This document shows, piece by piece, positions 16,803 to 26,265 of a stretch of DNA of 64,000 bases. Below the pieces are notes generated by a model. The model was not told the origin of the DNA, did no database searches, and saw only the letters and a list, made by a program, of their open reading frames with translations. The stretch's first letter is position 1; the number at the start of each line of letters is the position of its first letter. A program made the translations under genes and the position numbers. The stretch covers positions 544,722 to 608,721 of the forward strand of contig NZ_JAEPES010000002.1 in assembly GCF_016634425.1 (NCBI RefSeq), in the 5' to 3' direction. Origin of the DNA: Lacisediminihabitans changchengi. Lineage in GTDB: Bacteria; Actinomycetota; Actinomycetes; Actinomycetales; Microbacteriaceae.

Positions 16803-17157
16803 ATGAACGCTGTCGACGAGATCATCCGGGACCTGGGCGGCGTAGCTACGGCCGCGGAACTGCGCGAAAGAGGGCACCCAGCCTGGGAGTTGCGAATGCT
16901 GTTGGACTACGGCCGTCTGGTCCGGGTTCGCAAAGGGTGGTACGCAACGACCAGTACTCCGATCGAGCTGGTGCGTGCGTGGCGGGTTGGCGGCCGACTC
17001 GCCTGCGTCAGCGCACCGGGTGGCCATGAGCTTCGAGGCTGAGCGCCACGGCTTCGACCGACGGCTCGTCGTGCCGCTGGAAACTGCTCTGGAGCAGGCC
17101 GAATGCTGCCGACCGCGAACGACGCCTGCCTGGACACTCCGACGCGATACTCTGTAA
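16803..17157 (+). pseudogene. Decayed AbiEi-antitoxin-like / DUF559-type gene remnant
   Basis: From ATG 16803 the frame gives an 80-residue product with DLGGVATAAELRERGHP and WYATTSTPIELVRAWRVGG, which resembles the winged-HTH start of type IV AbiEi-like antitoxins (usually about 250-320 residues). Similarity stops around ACVSA and the frame ends at 17042. A second piece in another frame (VPLETALEQAECC, about 17071-17106) resembles the C-terminal part of the same family. I infer one gene with a large internal deletion and a frameshift. It has no full-length partner nearby. Confidence 0.5.
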
Positions 17158-17160
17158 CTC

Positions 17161-18138
17161 GTGACTACGCCCACTAATCCTTTCGGCCAGGTGCTCGTAG
17201 CACTCGTGACCCCCTTCACCGCAGACGGTGAAGTGGACTGGGCCGGCGTCGAAAAGCACATCGACGATGTCATCAGCGCGGGCGCGGACGGCATCGTCGT
17301 CACCGGCACCACTGGCGAGACCTCCACCCTCACCGACCCCGAGAAGATCCGCCTCGTCGAGGTCGGCAAATCCGTAGCAGACGGTCGCGCCAAGATCATC
17401 ACCGGCGGTGGCTCGAACGAGACCGCGCACGCCATCGAGCTGTACAAGCACAGCGAGAAGGCCGGGGCAGACGGCGTCATGATCGTCACGCCGTACTACA
17501 ACAAGCCCACCCAGGCGGGCGTGCTCACCCACTTCCGCATGATCGCGGACGCCACCGATCTACCGGTCATCCTGTACGATATTCCGGGCCGCACGGGCAT
17601 CCCGATCAAGTACGAGACGATTCTGCGCGCAGCCCAGCATCCCAACATCCGTGCGGTCAAAGACGCCAAGGGCGACCTCAGCGAAGTCAGCCGGGTGCTC
17701 AACCAGACCGACCTTCTGTACTTTTCTGGCGACGACGCGATGGTGCTCCCGCATCTCAGCATCGGAGCAAGCGGACTGATCGGCGTCACCGCCAACATCG
17801 CGCCCGCGCCGTACCGCGCCATCATCGACGCGGTCAACGCTGGCGACCTGCACACCGCGACCGCGGCACACAAGCAGCTCGAACCTCTCGTGCGAGCCGT
17901 GATGACACACGTGCCCGGCACCGTGGCGGCGAAGTACATCCTGCACGGCCTCGGGCGAATCGGCAGCCCGCGCGTGCGCCTCCCGCTGGTCGGCCCGGAA
18001 GACGCCGAAGCAGCCCTGATCGAAGACGAGATCGCCCTCGTCGGCGACATCCCCGGTGTCGATCTCAGCAACTTCCGCCCCGATCGCAACGCCGCCGCCG
18101 GTGGGGCGCTCCCCAAGGTCGCGGGAACCACGCGCTAG
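17161..18138 (+). CDS. dapA: 4-hydroxy-tetrahydrodipicolinate synthase
   Basis: A 325-residue aldolase condensing pyruvate with aspartate semialdehyde, the first committed step of lysine/DAP synthesis. The TIM barrel shows TGTTGETSTL, the catalytic Tyr in TPYYNKP, the pyruvate-binding region YDIPGRTG and the Schiff-base Lys in VKDAKGDL. GTG 17161 is preceded by TACTCT at 17148-17153 with a 7-base gap, so leaderless initiation is likely. RNase J follows 79 bases downstream. Confidence 0.95.
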   Translation: MTTPTNPFGQVLVALVTPFTADGEVDWAGVEKHIDDVISAGADGIVVTGTTGETSTLTDPEKIRLVEVGKSVADGRAKIITGGGSNETAHAIELYKHSEKAGADGVMIVTPYYNKPTQAGVLTHFRMIADATDLPVILYDIPGRTGIPIKYETILRAAQHPNIRAVKDAKGDLSEVSRVLNQTDLLYFSGDDAMVLPHLSIGASGLIGVTANIAPAPYRAIIDAVNAGDLHTATAAHKQLEPLVRAVMTHVPGTVAAKYILHGLGRIGSPRVRLPLVGPEDAEAALIEDEIALVGDIPGVDLSNFRPDRNAAAGGALPKVAGTTR

Positions 18139-18217
18139 CGCGCACCCACAGCAAGCTCACCAACAAGAACTTGAAACAGGGGGCTCAAGGCCCCACCACT
18201 CACGAGCACTGGAAGCA

Positions 18218-19894
18218 ATGAATTCACCTGTGTATGAACCCCGCAAACTGAAGCCGGGAACCCTCCGCGTCATCCCCATCGGGGGACTCGGAGAAATCGG
18301 TCGCAACATGACGACCTACGAGATCGACGGCAAGATCCTCATCGTCGACTGCGGAGTGCTGTTCCCCGAGGAGAACCAGCCCGGCGTCGACCTGATCCTG
18401 CCCGACTTCACCCCGATCAAAGACCGTCTCGACGACGTCGTCGGAGTGGTGCTCACGCACGGCCACGAAGACCACATCGGTGCCGTGCCGTACCTGCTGC
18501 GCCTGCGCCAAGACATCCCGCTCATCGGCTCCACCCTCACGCTCGCGCTGGTCGAGGCCAAACTCAAAGAGCACCGCATCTCGCCGTACACGCTGACCGT
18601 GCACGAGGGCGAAAAGGAGCAGCTCGGCCCGTTCGACCTCGAATTCATCGCGGTCAACCACTCGATTCCGGATGCCCTGGCCGTCGCCATCAAGACGGAA
18701 GCCGGCGTCGTGCTCCACACCGGTGACTTCAAGATGGACCAGCTTCCGCTCGACGACCGCATCACCGACCTGCGCGCCTTCGCGCGGCTCGGCGAGGCCG
18801 GCGTCGACCTGTTCCTTCCGGACTCCACGAACGCCGATGTGCCCGGCTTCACCGCCCCCGAGCGTGACATCGGGCCCGTGCTCGCCGCCGTGATCGCCAA
18901 GGCGCCGCGCCGCGTCATCGTTGCCAGTTTCTCCAGCCACGTTCACCGCGTGCAGCAGGTGCTGGATGCCGCCCACGCCAATGGCCGCCGCGTCGCCTTC
19001 ATGGGCCGCTCGATGGTGCGCAACATGACCATCGCCGCGGAGCTCGGCTACCTCCGGGTGCCGGAGGGCGTGCTGATCGACGGCAAGAAGGCCGCCGACC
19101 TGCCCGACAACAAGATCGTCTACATGAGCACGGGCTCGCAGGGCGAGCCGATGGCGGTCCTGGCGCGCATGGCCAATCTCGAGCACCAGATCGAGATCGG
19201 CAAGGGTGACACCGTCATCCTCGCCTCGAGCCTCATCCCTGGCAACGAGAACGCGGTCTACCGCGTGATCAACGGCCTGATGAAGCTCGGCGCGAACGTG
19301 GTGCACAAAGGCAACGCGAAGGTACACGTCTCCGGCCACGCCTCCGCGGGCGAGCTGCTGTATGTCTACAACATCCTGCGCCCGAAGAACGTCCTGCCGG
19401 TGCACGGTGAATACCGTCACCTCATTGCGAACCAGGAGCTCGCCATCCTGAGCGGCGTGCCGGAGTCGCACACCTTCATCGGCGAAGACGGCACCGTCAT
19501 CGACCTGAAGGACGGGCATGCCGAGGTCGTCGGGCAGCTGGATCTCGGCTACGTCTACGTCGACGGCTCCACCGTCGGAGAGATCACGGATGCCGACCTC
19601 AAAGACCGCCGCATCCTCTCCGAAGAGGGCTTCGTCTCCATCTTCGTCGCGGTCGACGTGCAGACTGGTCGAACCATTGTCGGGCCGGAGATCCAGGCCC
19701 GCGGGTTCGCCGAAGACGAGAAGGTCTTCGACGACGTCAAGCCGATGATCATCAAGGCGCTGTACCAGGCCGCGGAGAACGGCACCCGCGACACGCACTC
19801 GTACAGCCAGGTCATCCGTCGCACCGTCGGACGCTGGGTCAACTCCACGCACCGCCGTCGCCCGATGATCGTCCCGGTTGTCATCGAAGCGTAG
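18218..19894 (+). CDS. rnj: Ribonuclease J
   Basis: A 558-residue metallo-beta-lactamase-fold 5'-3' exo- and endoribonuclease for mRNA and rRNA processing. The zinc motif THGHEDHIGA is at about residue 80, with VNHSIPDA, HTGDFKMD and SGHASAGELL downstream, and a normal beta-CASP insert and C-terminal domain. ATG 18218 (GGAAGCA just upstream) begins the conserved region; the upstream frame overlaps the dapA end in another frame. A perfect 16-bp hairpin after the stop ends the unit. Together with PNPase it implies a standard actinobacterial degradosome set. Confidence 0.93.
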   Translation: MNSPVYEPRKLKPGTLRVIPIGGLGEIGRNMTTYEIDGKILIVDCGVLFPEENQPGVDLILPDFTPIKDRLDDVVGVVLTHGHEDHIGAVPYLLRLRQDIPLIGSTLTLALVEAKLKEHRISPYTLTVHEGEKEQLGPFDLEFIAVNHSIPDALAVAIKTEAGVVLHTGDFKMDQLPLDDRITDLRAFARLGEAGVDLFLPDSTNADVPGFTAPERDIGPVLAAVIAKAPRRVIVASFSSHVHRVQQVLDAAHANGRRVAFMGRSMVRNMTIAAELGYLRVPEGVLIDGKKAADLPDNKIVYMSTGSQGEPMAVLARMANLEHQIEIGKGDTVILASSLIPGNENAVYRVINGLMKLGANVVHKGNAKVHVSGHASAGELLYVYNILRPKNVLPVHGEYRHLIANQELAILSGVPESHTFIGEDGTVIDLKDGHAEVVGQLDLGYVYVDGSTVGEITDADLKDRRILSEEGFVSIFVAVDVQTGRTIVGPEIQARGFAEDEKVFDDVKPMIIKALYQAAENGTRDTHSYSQVIRRTVGRWVNSTHRRRPMIVPVVIEA

Positions 19895-19911
19895 ATAGCG
19901 ACACGCACAAG

Positions 19912-19947
19912 GAGCGGCGAGTCATCCATGAGGATGACTCGCCGCTC
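19912..19947 (+). terminator. Terminator hairpin after RNase J
   Basis: GAGCGGCGAGTCATCC (19912-19927), loop ATGA, then the perfect complement at 19932-19947. There is no U-tract. Confidence 0.8.
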
Positions 19948-20032
19948 GACGCGATTCGGTACTGACCGTGCCGCGGAACACGCGCCCCGGGCATCCGCGG
20001 CTCTGTCGCCCCTGCCGTTTACCTTTGATTCC

Positions 20033-22780
20033 ATGGCTACGAGTACCAAGTCGACCCCGCGCGCCCGCGCCTCGACGTCCCGCGCGGGCACGGGAACCCG
20101 GGCGACCGGCAAGGGAACGACGCGCAAGCTGCCCGTCGCTCAGACGGTCGAGACCAAGCCGGGAATCCTGAGCGCGGCCTGGCTCGGTCTCGCGCACATC
20201 GTCGGCGGCGCTGCCCGGGTGTTCGGCACCGAGACGCTAGCCAAAGAGGAGCGTCGCGACGGCGTTCCGTTCTTCATCTTCCTGCTCGCGATCGCCGGTG
20301 CCGTGGTCGAGTGGTTCAACCCGGCCGACCCGATCGCCGTCGCTCTCGACTCGTACACCTTCGGCGGCCTGTTCGGTCGCGTCGCCTTCGCGCTGCCGGT
20401 GATCATGCTGCTGTTCGCTCTCTGGTTGTTCCGGCATCCGGCCTCGGTGCACGACAATGGCCGCATCGGCATCGGCCTCGCAATCCTGCTGGTCACGATC
20501 AGCGCTCTCTGCCACATCTTCGGCGGCCAGCCGCATCCGGCCGAGGGAATGGCCATGCTTGCACCGGCCGGGGGCATCCTCGGCTGGATCGTCGCCGCAC
20601 CGCTGATCGCCATCGGCACCGCCTATCTCGCGACGCCGGTCGTGATCGTGCTGCTGGTGCTGTCCCTGTTCATCATCACCAAGACGCCACCGAACCGCGT
20701 CGGCGTGCGCCTTCGTGAGCTCTACGCCTACCTGTTCGGTGCCCAGCTCGCCGAGCCCGCCGCGAAGGCCGCAGAAAGCAGCGGTGGCGTGAGCTTTGGC
20801 GACCTGGATGACCTCGGGCTCGACGACGAGGACGACAACGCTCAGCTGCCATGGTGGCGCCGCAACAAGACCAAGCGAGAAGACGACCCCGCCTTCGACA
20901 CGCCGGTGATCAGCAGGGCAGACGAGACCGAGGTCATCGCTCGCGCCGGGGTCGTCGACCGCACCCCGCCGCCCGAGCCGCTCACCGAGGTCCTCGACGA
21001 CCTCGACCAGGCCGAACATGCCGTCAAGCGCTTCACCGGGGAAGTGGATGTCGCGGCCCCCGCGACCGCGATCCGCGACGACGGCGGACCACTGGTCGCC
21101 GACCTCCTCCCGGGTTTCTCCGACACCGCCTCGCTCACGGGCGCAGCGGGCGAGTTCGACACGGATGTGGTCGTTCCGACCGCCGCACCGAGCGCTCCGT
21201 ATCGACTGCCGGCGGCATCCTCTCTCGTCCCCGGCACTCCGCCGAAGACGCGCTCCGAGGCGAACGACGCGATCGTGGCCGCCATCACCGAGGTGCTCAA
21301 GCAGTTCTCGGTCGATGCCCGTGTCACCGGATTCAGCCGGGGCCCCACGGTCACCCGCTACGAGATCGAGCTCGGCCCTGGGGTCAAGGTGGAACGGGTC
21401 ACTGCGCTCACCAAGAACCTCTCGTACGCCGTGGCGAGCAACGAGGTGCGCATCCTCGCGCCGATTCCCGGCAAGAGCGCCATCGGTGTCGAGGTTCCGA
21501 ACGCCGACCGCGAGATCGTCTCGCTCGGCGACGTGCTGCGCTCCAAGGCCAGCACCTCGAGCTCGCACCCGATGACCATCGGCCTCGGCAAAGACGTCGA
21601 GGGCGGCTTCGTCGTCGCGAACCTGGCCAAGATGCCTCACCTCCTGGTCGCCGGTTCGACGGGTTCGGGTAAGTCCAGCTTCGTCAACTCGATGATCACG
21701 TCGCTGCTGATGCGGGCCAAGCCCACGGAGGTGCGCATGGTGCTGATCGACCCGAAGCGGGTCGAATTGGCGCCGTACGCCGGCATCCCGCACCTCATCA
21801 CGCCCATCATCACGAACCCGAAGAAGGCCGCCGAAGCGCTGGCCTGGGTCGTGAAGGAGATGGACATGCGCTACGACGATCTGGCGAGCTTCGGGTTCCG
21901 TCACATCGACGACTTCAACGCGGCGGTGATCGCGAACGAGATCACCCTTCCCGAGAACAGCCAGCGCACGCTCAAGCCGTACCCGTACCTGCTGGTTGTG
22001 GTGGACGAGCTCGCCGACCTCATGATGGTGGCGCCGCGAGATGTCGAAGACTCGATCGTGCGCATCACCCAGCTGGCGCGAGCATCCGGAATCCACCTCG
22101 TGCTGGCGACCCAGCGGCCGTCGGTCGACGTCGTGACCGGCTTGATCAAGGCCAACGTGCCCTCGCGGCTCGCGTTCGCGGTGTCGAGCATGACCGACTC
22201 GCGCGTCATCCTCGACCAGCCCGGCGCCGACAAGCTGATCGGTCAGGGCGACGCCCTGTTCCTGCCGATGGGGGCCTCCAAGGCGATCCGTGTGCAGGGC
22301 GCATGGGTCACCGAGAGTGAGGTCAACGCGGTCGTACAGCACGTCACGCGCCAAGCCCGCCCGGAGTACCGACAGGATGTCGCGGCTTCCGCAGAGAAGA
22401 AGCAGATCGATGGCGACATCGGCGATGACCTCGAACTGCTGCTGGCGGCGGCGGAGCTCTGCGTCAGCACCCAGTTCGGATCGACCTCGATGCTGCAGCG
22501 CAAGCTCCGCGTCGGCTTCGCCAAGGCCGGTCGCCTCATGGACCTTCTCGAATCGCGCGAGATCGTCGGTCCATCCGAGGGTTCCAAGGCCAGAGACGTC
22601 CTAGTCGCTCCCGAGCAACTGCCGGCGGTGCTGGCGAAGCTGCGCGGTGACGACGGCCCCGCTCCGGCACCGGATGAGCGTTACAGTGCTGACCCGGTCG
22701 GCGACATGACCAGTGGTTACGATGAAGTCGACGAGGGCCCCTCAGACGAGGATGCCTGGACTCTGACCGGCAGGGACTGA
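20033..22780 (+). CDS. ftsK: DNA translocase FtsK/SpoIIIE
   Basis: A 915-residue septal DNA pump. Order: basic tail of about 50 residues; four or five membrane segments to about residue 220; acidic/Pro linker to about 400; motor domain with Walker [10 protein letters not shown] (about 541-549), Walker [13 protein letters not shown] and [13 protein letters not shown]-terminal winged-helix gamma domain ([26 protein letters not shown]) that reads KOPS-like sites. ATG 20033 follows TACCTT (20020-20025) by 7 bases, suggesting a leaderless start; the upstream frame crosses the RNase J terminator. pgsA starts 5 bases after its stop. Confidence 0.95.
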   Translation: MATSTKSTPRARASTSRAGTGTRATGKGTTRKLPVAQTVETKPGILSAAWLGLAHIVGGAARVFGTETLAKEERRDGVPFFIFLLAIAGAVVEWFNPADPIAVALDSYTFGGLFGRVAFALPVIMLLFALWLFRHPASVHDNGRIGIGLAILLVTISALCHIFGGQPHPAEGMAMLAPAGGILGWIVAAPLIAIGTAYLATPVVIVLLVLSLFIITKTPPNRVGVRLRELYAYLFGAQLAEPAAKAAESSGGVSFGDLDDLGLDDEDDNAQLPWWRRNKTKREDDPAFDTPVISRADETEVIARAGVVDRTPPPEPLTEVLDDLDQAEHAVKRFTGEVDVAAPATAIRDDGGPLVADLLPGFSDTASLTGAAGEFDTDVVVPTAAPSAPYRLPAASSLVPGTPPKTRSEANDAIVAAITEVLKQFSVDARVTGFSRGPTVTRYEIELGPGVKVERVTALTKNLSYAVASNEVRILAPIPGKSAIGVEVPNADREIVSLGDVLRSKASTSSSHPMTIGLGKDVEGGFVVANLAKMPHLLVAGSTGSGKSSFVNSMITSLLMRAKPTEVRMVLIDPKRVELAPYAGIPHLITPIITNPKKAAEALAWVVKEMDMRYDDLASFGFRHIDDFNAAVIANEITLPENSQRTLKPYPYLLVVVDELADLMMVAPRDVEDSIVRITQLARASGIHLVLATQRPSVDVVTGLIKANVPSRLAFAVSSMTDSRVILDQPGADKLIGQGDALFLPMGASKAIRVQGAWVTESEVNAVVQHVTRQARPEYRQDVAASAEKKQIDGDIGDDLELLLAAAELCVSTQFGSTSMLQRKLRVGFAKAGRLMDLLESREIVGPSEGSKARDVLVAPEQLPAVLAKLRGDDGPAPAPDERYSADPVGDMTSGYDEVDEGPSDEDAWTLTGRD

Positions 22781-22784
22781 CCCG

Positions 22785-23414
22785 ATGGCATCTACCGCCG
22801 CGAGCGAGAACCCGTTCCGCGGGCGATTCATCCGCGCGGGCGACGGACCGGCCAGTCTCGGCAACCTGGCGAACGTCATCACGGTCGTCCGCATCCTCAT
22901 GGCGCCGGTGTTCATCTGGCTCCTCCTGCTCGACGGGTCGCAGGGCGGAGCGCTGCGCTGGATTGCGACGGTGTTCTTCGTTGTGGCGATAGTCACCGAC
23001 AGCCTGGACGGCCACATCGCCCGGTCGCAGAACCTGGTCACCGACTTCGGCAAGATCGTCGATCCGATCGCCGACAAGATTCTGATCGGGAGCGCGCTCG
23101 TCGCACTGTCGATCCTCGGTGAACTGTGGTGGTGGGTGACCATCGTCATCCTCGTGCGCGAGTTCGGCATCACGGTGTGGCGCTTCGCCGTCATCCGTAC
23201 CAGGGTGATTCCGGCGGTGGCGAGCGGCAAGCTCAAGACGGTGCTGCAGGCGGTCGCCATCACGCTCTTCCTCGCCCCCTTCCCAGCACTCCTCGGCGAG
23301 TGGGTGTTCTGGGTCAACTGGGTCGTCATGGCCGCGGCGCTTGCGTTGACGGTCATCTCCGGCATCGACTTCGTGATCAAGTACGTCCGACAGAATCGCG
23401 TCGCCAGCGTATGA
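22785..23414 (+). CDS. pgsA: CDP-diacylglycerol-glycerol-3-phosphate 3-phosphatidyltransferase
   Basis: A 209-residue integral membrane enzyme making phosphatidylglycerophosphate. The CDP-alcohol phosphotransferase motif is complete: D-G-x2-A-R-x8-G-x3-D-x3-D in DGHIARSQNLVTDFGKIVDPIADK. About five or six hydrophobic helices are visible. It lies directly after ftsK and its stop overlaps the cinA-like start as ATGA, so it is in one operon. A phosphatidylinositol-type synthase is less likely, given similarity to PgsA and the pgsA-cinA-clgR order. Confidence 0.92.
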   Translation: MASTAASENPFRGRFIRAGDGPASLGNLANVITVVRILMAPVFIWLLLLDGSQGGALRWIATVFFVVAIVTDSLDGHIARSQNLVTDFGKIVDPIADKILIGSALVALSILGELWWWVTIVILVREFGITVWRFAVIRTRVIPAVASGKLKTVLQAVAITLFLAPFPALLGEWVFWVNWVVMAAALALTVISGIDFVIKYVRQNRVASV

Positions 23415-23896
23415 GCGTCGCCGAGGCGATCATCTCGACGCTTCGTGACCGTGGGATGACCATGGCGCTGGCGGAGTCACTCACCGGCGGCCTGCTCGTG
23501 GCGGAGCTGATCGCGGTGCCCGGCGCGTCCCACGTGGTGCGCGGGGGAGTGGTCGCCTACGACACGGCCATCAAGCAGACGGTCCTCGGGGTCGACGCCG
23601 ACCTGTTGGCCGAGCACGGACCGGTGCATCCGGAGGTTGCGCGACAGATGGCAGACCGGGTGCGAACGGTGCTCGCGGTGAACGGAAAGCCCGCGGATGT
23701 TGGCCTCTCGACCACGGGTGTGGCCGGCCCCGGCGCGCAGGGCGAGCATCCGGCCGGCACGGTGTACGTCGGATTCGCCCTCGGAGGTCGTGTCTTCGCC
23801 GAACTTTTGCAGCTCGAAGGTGACCGCGAAGCCATCCGCAAGGGCACCGTCTCCGAATCATTGGTACGGCTTCACCAGGAGCTCGCGACGGCGTGA
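23411..23896 (+). CDS. CinA-family nicotinamide-nucleotide amidohydrolase (PncC-like)
   Basis: A 161-residue single-domain protein matching the CinA C-terminal domain. Family residues appear in LAESLTGGLL, GGVVAYDTAIKQTVLGV and STTGVAGPGAQGEHPAGTVYVG. It probably deamidates NMN in NAD salvage. The N-terminal MoCF-type domain of full CinA is absent, which is usual for actinobacterial copies. Coupled to pgsA by a 4-base overlap; clgR follows after 162 bases with its own leader. Confidence 0.92.
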   Translation: MSVAEAIISTLRDRGMTMALAESLTGGLLVAELIAVPGASHVVRGGVVAYDTAIKQTVLGVDADLLAEHGPVHPEVARQMADRVRTVLAVNGKPADVGLSTTGVAGPGAQGEHPAGTVYVGFALGGRVFAELLQLEGDREAIRKGTVSESLVRLHQELATA

Positions 23897-23951
23897 TCGG
23901 GGCCGCGGGAATCTTTCCCGTTTCGATCGCGTTACAGCTGAAGGATTCACA

Positions 23952-23971
23952 AGCGTCACACAGTGTGCGCT
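23952..23971. promoter_or_regulatory. Imperfect palindrome upstream of clgR
   Basis: AGCGTCACAC-A-GTGTGCGCT is a near-perfect dyad within the 162-base gap before clgR. It may be an operator; it does not match the known ClgR box well. Confidence 0.35.
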
Positions 23972-24058
23972 GGTTAGAGTTCTGAGAACGGTGACGGTAG
24001 TGTTGCACCCTCATCAGATCAGCTCCATCCAGGGTCACGTCATAGGAGGAGGGTTCCA

Positions 24059-24367
24059 GTGGTTCTAGTACGTCAGGAAATCGGTGACGTTCTCCGGGAC
24101 TTCCGCCTGCAGAAGGGTCGTACTCTTCGTCAGGTCGCGAGCAAGGCAAGCGTTGCTCTCGGCTACTTGAGCGAAGTGGAGCGTGGCCAGAAAGAAGCCA
24201 GCTCAGAGATCCTTGCTTCGGTCGCGGATGCACTCGAGACGCCGATTTCGGTCATCATGCGCGAGGTGGGCGACCGCCTTGCAGTGATCGAGGGAATCAA
24301 CGTGATTCCCGATACCGTCCCCGATGACCTCGTCGCGGACTTCGACGCGGGACTCATCTCGCGCTAA
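24059..24367 (+). CDS. clgR: XRE-family regulator ClgR (Clp gene regulator)
   Basis: A 102-residue DNA-binding protein with an XRE helix-turn-helix (about residues 14-68, LRQVASKASVALGYLSEVERGQKEASSEIL). In actinobacteria ClgR activates clpP/clpC and other proteostasis genes and is itself degraded by Clp; its place after pgsA-cinA is conserved. GTG 24059 is well supported by AGGAGGA at 24044-24050, 8 bases upstream. The C-terminus lacks an obvious Ala-Ala degron (it ends GLISR). A terminator follows. Confidence 0.9.
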   Translation: MVLVRQEIGDVLRDFRLQKGRTLRQVASKASVALGYLSEVERGQKEASSEILASVADALETPISVIMREVGDRLAVIEGINVIPDTVPDDLVADFDAGLISR

Positions 24368-24425
24368 CTCCAGCCTGTTACACAGACTTAGTTCGACCGG
24401 GGACGGTGTGCCCAGGTCGAAACGG

Positions 24426-24462
24426 ATGCCCGGCTCACGCGAGCCGGGCATTCTTATGTTTA
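24426..24462 (+). terminator. Rho-independent terminator after clgR
   Basis: ATGCCCGGCTC (24426-24436), loop ACGC, GAGCCGGGCAT (24441-24451), followed by TTCTTATGTTT. Confidence 0.85.
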
Positions 24463-24467
24463 ACGGT

Positions 24468-24573
24468 CCCTGAGCTTGTCGAAGCGCCTCTGGTTGAGTA
24501 GCCATCGCCGGTTGAGTAGCGCCTGTTCCGCTGGTTGAGTAGCGCCCGACGAAGGATGCCGCGTATCGAAACC
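24468..24573. repeat. Cluster of dispersed repeats between clgR and the DUF3046 gene
   Basis: CCCTGAGCTTGTCGAAG (24468-24484) is followed by three TGGTTGAGTAGC-type copies (24492, 24509, 24533), the last closed by GCGTATCGAAACC (ending 24573). The ends GGTTGAGTAGCG and CGTATCGAAACC are imperfect inverted repeats. No gene is visible here. Confidence 0.65.
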
Positions 24574-24590
24574 CGGTTACCCTTAACAGC

Positions 24591-24815
24591 ATGCGCCTCA
24601 GTGAGTTCTGGATTGCCGTCACCGATGAGTTCGGCGACGTCTATGGTCGGGCGCTCACCCACGACCTGGTGCTGAGCGAGGTCGGCGGTCACACCGCAGA
24701 GCAGGCGATCAAGCGCGGCGTGCAGCCTCGTGAGATCTGGCTCGCCCTCTGCCGGGCGACCGATGTGCCCGAGACCCGCTGGTATGGCGCCGGGGTACGC
24801 GAGCCCAAGGGCTGA
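24591..24815 (+). CDS. DUF3046 family protein
   Basis: A 74-residue conserved actinobacterial protein, routinely encoded just upstream of recA. Conserved segments are MRLSEFW at the start, [16 protein letters not shown] in the centre and [15 protein letters not shown] near the end. Function is unknown. ATG 24591 is preceded by TACCCT at 24578-24583 with a 7-base gap, so the gene probably has its own leaderless promoter immediately next to the repeat cluster. Confidence 0.88.
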   Translation: MRLSEFWIAVTDEFGDVYGRALTHDLVLSEVGGHTAEQAIKRGVQPREIWLALCRATDVPETRWYGAGVREPKG

Positions 24816-24866
24816 CCCACAGCCCACCCTGGCGTTCGAACACCAGACGACACGCCGCGCTATTCA

Positions 24867-24896
24867 TTCGAACACGTCTTCGGTTCGGAGTAGGCT
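24867..24896 (+). promoter_or_regulatory. recA promoter with LexA (SOS) box
   Basis: TTCGAA (24867-24872) and TAGGCT (24891-24896) with an 18-base spacer look like -35 and -10. Overlapping them, TCGAAC-ACGT-CTTCGG (24868-24883) matches the actinobacterial LexA box TCGAAC-N4-GTTCGA at most positions. The transcript would have a leader of about 210 bases before ATG 25115, in which I see no other gene. Confidence 0.6.
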
Positions 24897-25114
24897 CCTC
24901 ACCAGGTGCTCGAATCGACGAGTTCTCCACCGTTCGCGGGGATGTCCGGGCTATGTCACCGGTCCCGCGTACTGTCGGATTCGTCGGATCAAGCCACCGA
25001 CACCAGCCTTGCCGCTGGTCGAGAAAGCCCTGCAGGATCGGTTCTTTCGGCGAAACGGCAGCCTATAGGCGCAACGCCCGTGCACGCATCGTGCACCACC
25101 ATGAAGGAGCCGCA

Positions 25115-26263
25115 ATGCCATCAGCAGCCGACCGTGAGAAGTCGCTCGAAACCGCCCTCGCCCAGATCGACCGCCAGTTCGGCAAGGGCTCCGTCATGCG
25201 CCTCGGGAGCGACGAGCGCGCCCCCGTCGCCGTCATCCCCACCGGTTCGATCGCGCTGGATGTCGCGCTCGGCATTGGTGGGCTCCCGCGTGGCCGCATC
25301 GTCGAGATCTATGGCCCGGAGTCGTCGGGTAAGACGACCCTGACGCTTCACGCCATCGCCAACGCTCAGCGCGCCGGGGGCATCGCCGCCTTCATCGATG
25401 CGGAGCACGCCCTCGACCCCGAGTACGCCAAGGCTCTCGGTGTCGACATCGATGCCCTGCTCGTCTCCCAGCCCGACACCGGTGAGCAGGCGCTCGAGAT
25501 CGCCGACATGCTCGTGCGGTCCGGGTCTATCGACCTGGTCGTGATCGACTCCGTCGCGGCGCTCGTACCCCGCGCCGAGATCGAGGGCGAGATGGGTGAC
25601 TCCCACGTCGGTCTTCAGGCCCGCCTCATGTCTCAGGCGCTGCGCAAGCTCACCGGTGGACTCAGCCAGACCAACACCACGATGATCTTCATCAACCAGC
25701 TGCGGGAGAAGATCGGCGTCTTCTTCGGCTCTCCCGAGACCACTGCCGGTGGTAAGGCGCTCAAGTTCTATGCCTCGGTGCGACTCGACATTCGTCGCAT
25801 CGAGACCCTGAAAGAGGGAACGGATGCCGTCGGTAACCGTACCCGCGTCAAGGTCGTCAAGAACAAAATGGCACCGCCTTTCAAGCAGGCCGAGTTCGAC
25901 ATCCTGTACGGCACCGGAATCTCCCGCGAGGGCAGCTTGATCGACTTCGGTGTCGAGCACGAGATCGTACGCAAGTCCGGCGCCTGGTACACCTACGACG
26001 GCGATCAGCTGGGACAGGGCAAGGAGAACTCGCGCAAGTTTCTCATCGCCAACCCCGACATCGCGGCCGAGATCGAGGGCAAGATCTTGGCCAAGCTCGG
26101 TGTGGTGGCGGATGCCAAGGCCGTCGCGGCCGCGGCCGCTGCAGAGCAGAAGGCAGCGTCACTCACCCCCGGGGCGAAGGCAGCGCCAGTCACCCCCGCG
26201 GCGAAGGCTCCCAAGACCATGTCAGTGAAGGCCGCAGCCGAGCGCACCGCGGTAGGAGCGTAA
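25115..26263 (+). CDS. recA: Recombinase RecA
   Basis: A 382-residue ATP-dependent strand-exchange protein and LexA co-protease. Walker [10 protein letters not shown] is at about residues 66-74, Walker B is [12 protein letters not shown], and the L2 region [19 protein letters not shown] is intact. There is no intein. The last about 45 residues form an Ala/Pro/Lys-rich tail with two near-identical [17 protein letters not shown] units, longer than in E. coli. ATG 25115 follows GAAGGAGCC. A LexA box lies in the promoter. recX starts 2 bases after the stop. Confidence 0.97.
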   Translation: MPSAADREKSLETALAQIDRQFGKGSVMRLGSDERAPVAVIPTGSIALDVALGIGGLPRGRIVEIYGPESSGKTTLTLHAIANAQRAGGIAAFIDAEHALDPEYAKALGVDIDALLVSQPDTGEQALEIADMLVRSGSIDLVVIDSVAALVPRAEIEGEMGDSHVGLQARLMSQALRKLTGGLSQTNTTMIFINQLREKIGVFFGSPETTAGGKALKFYASVRLDIRRIETLKEGTDAVGNRTRVKVVKNKMAPPFKQAEFDILYGTGISREGSLIDFGVEHEIVRKSGAWYTYDGDQLGQGKENSRKFLIANPDIAAEIEGKILAKLGVVADAKAVAAAAAAEQKAASLTPGAKAAPVTPAAKAPKTMSVKAAAERTAVGA

Positions 26264-26265
26264 CG

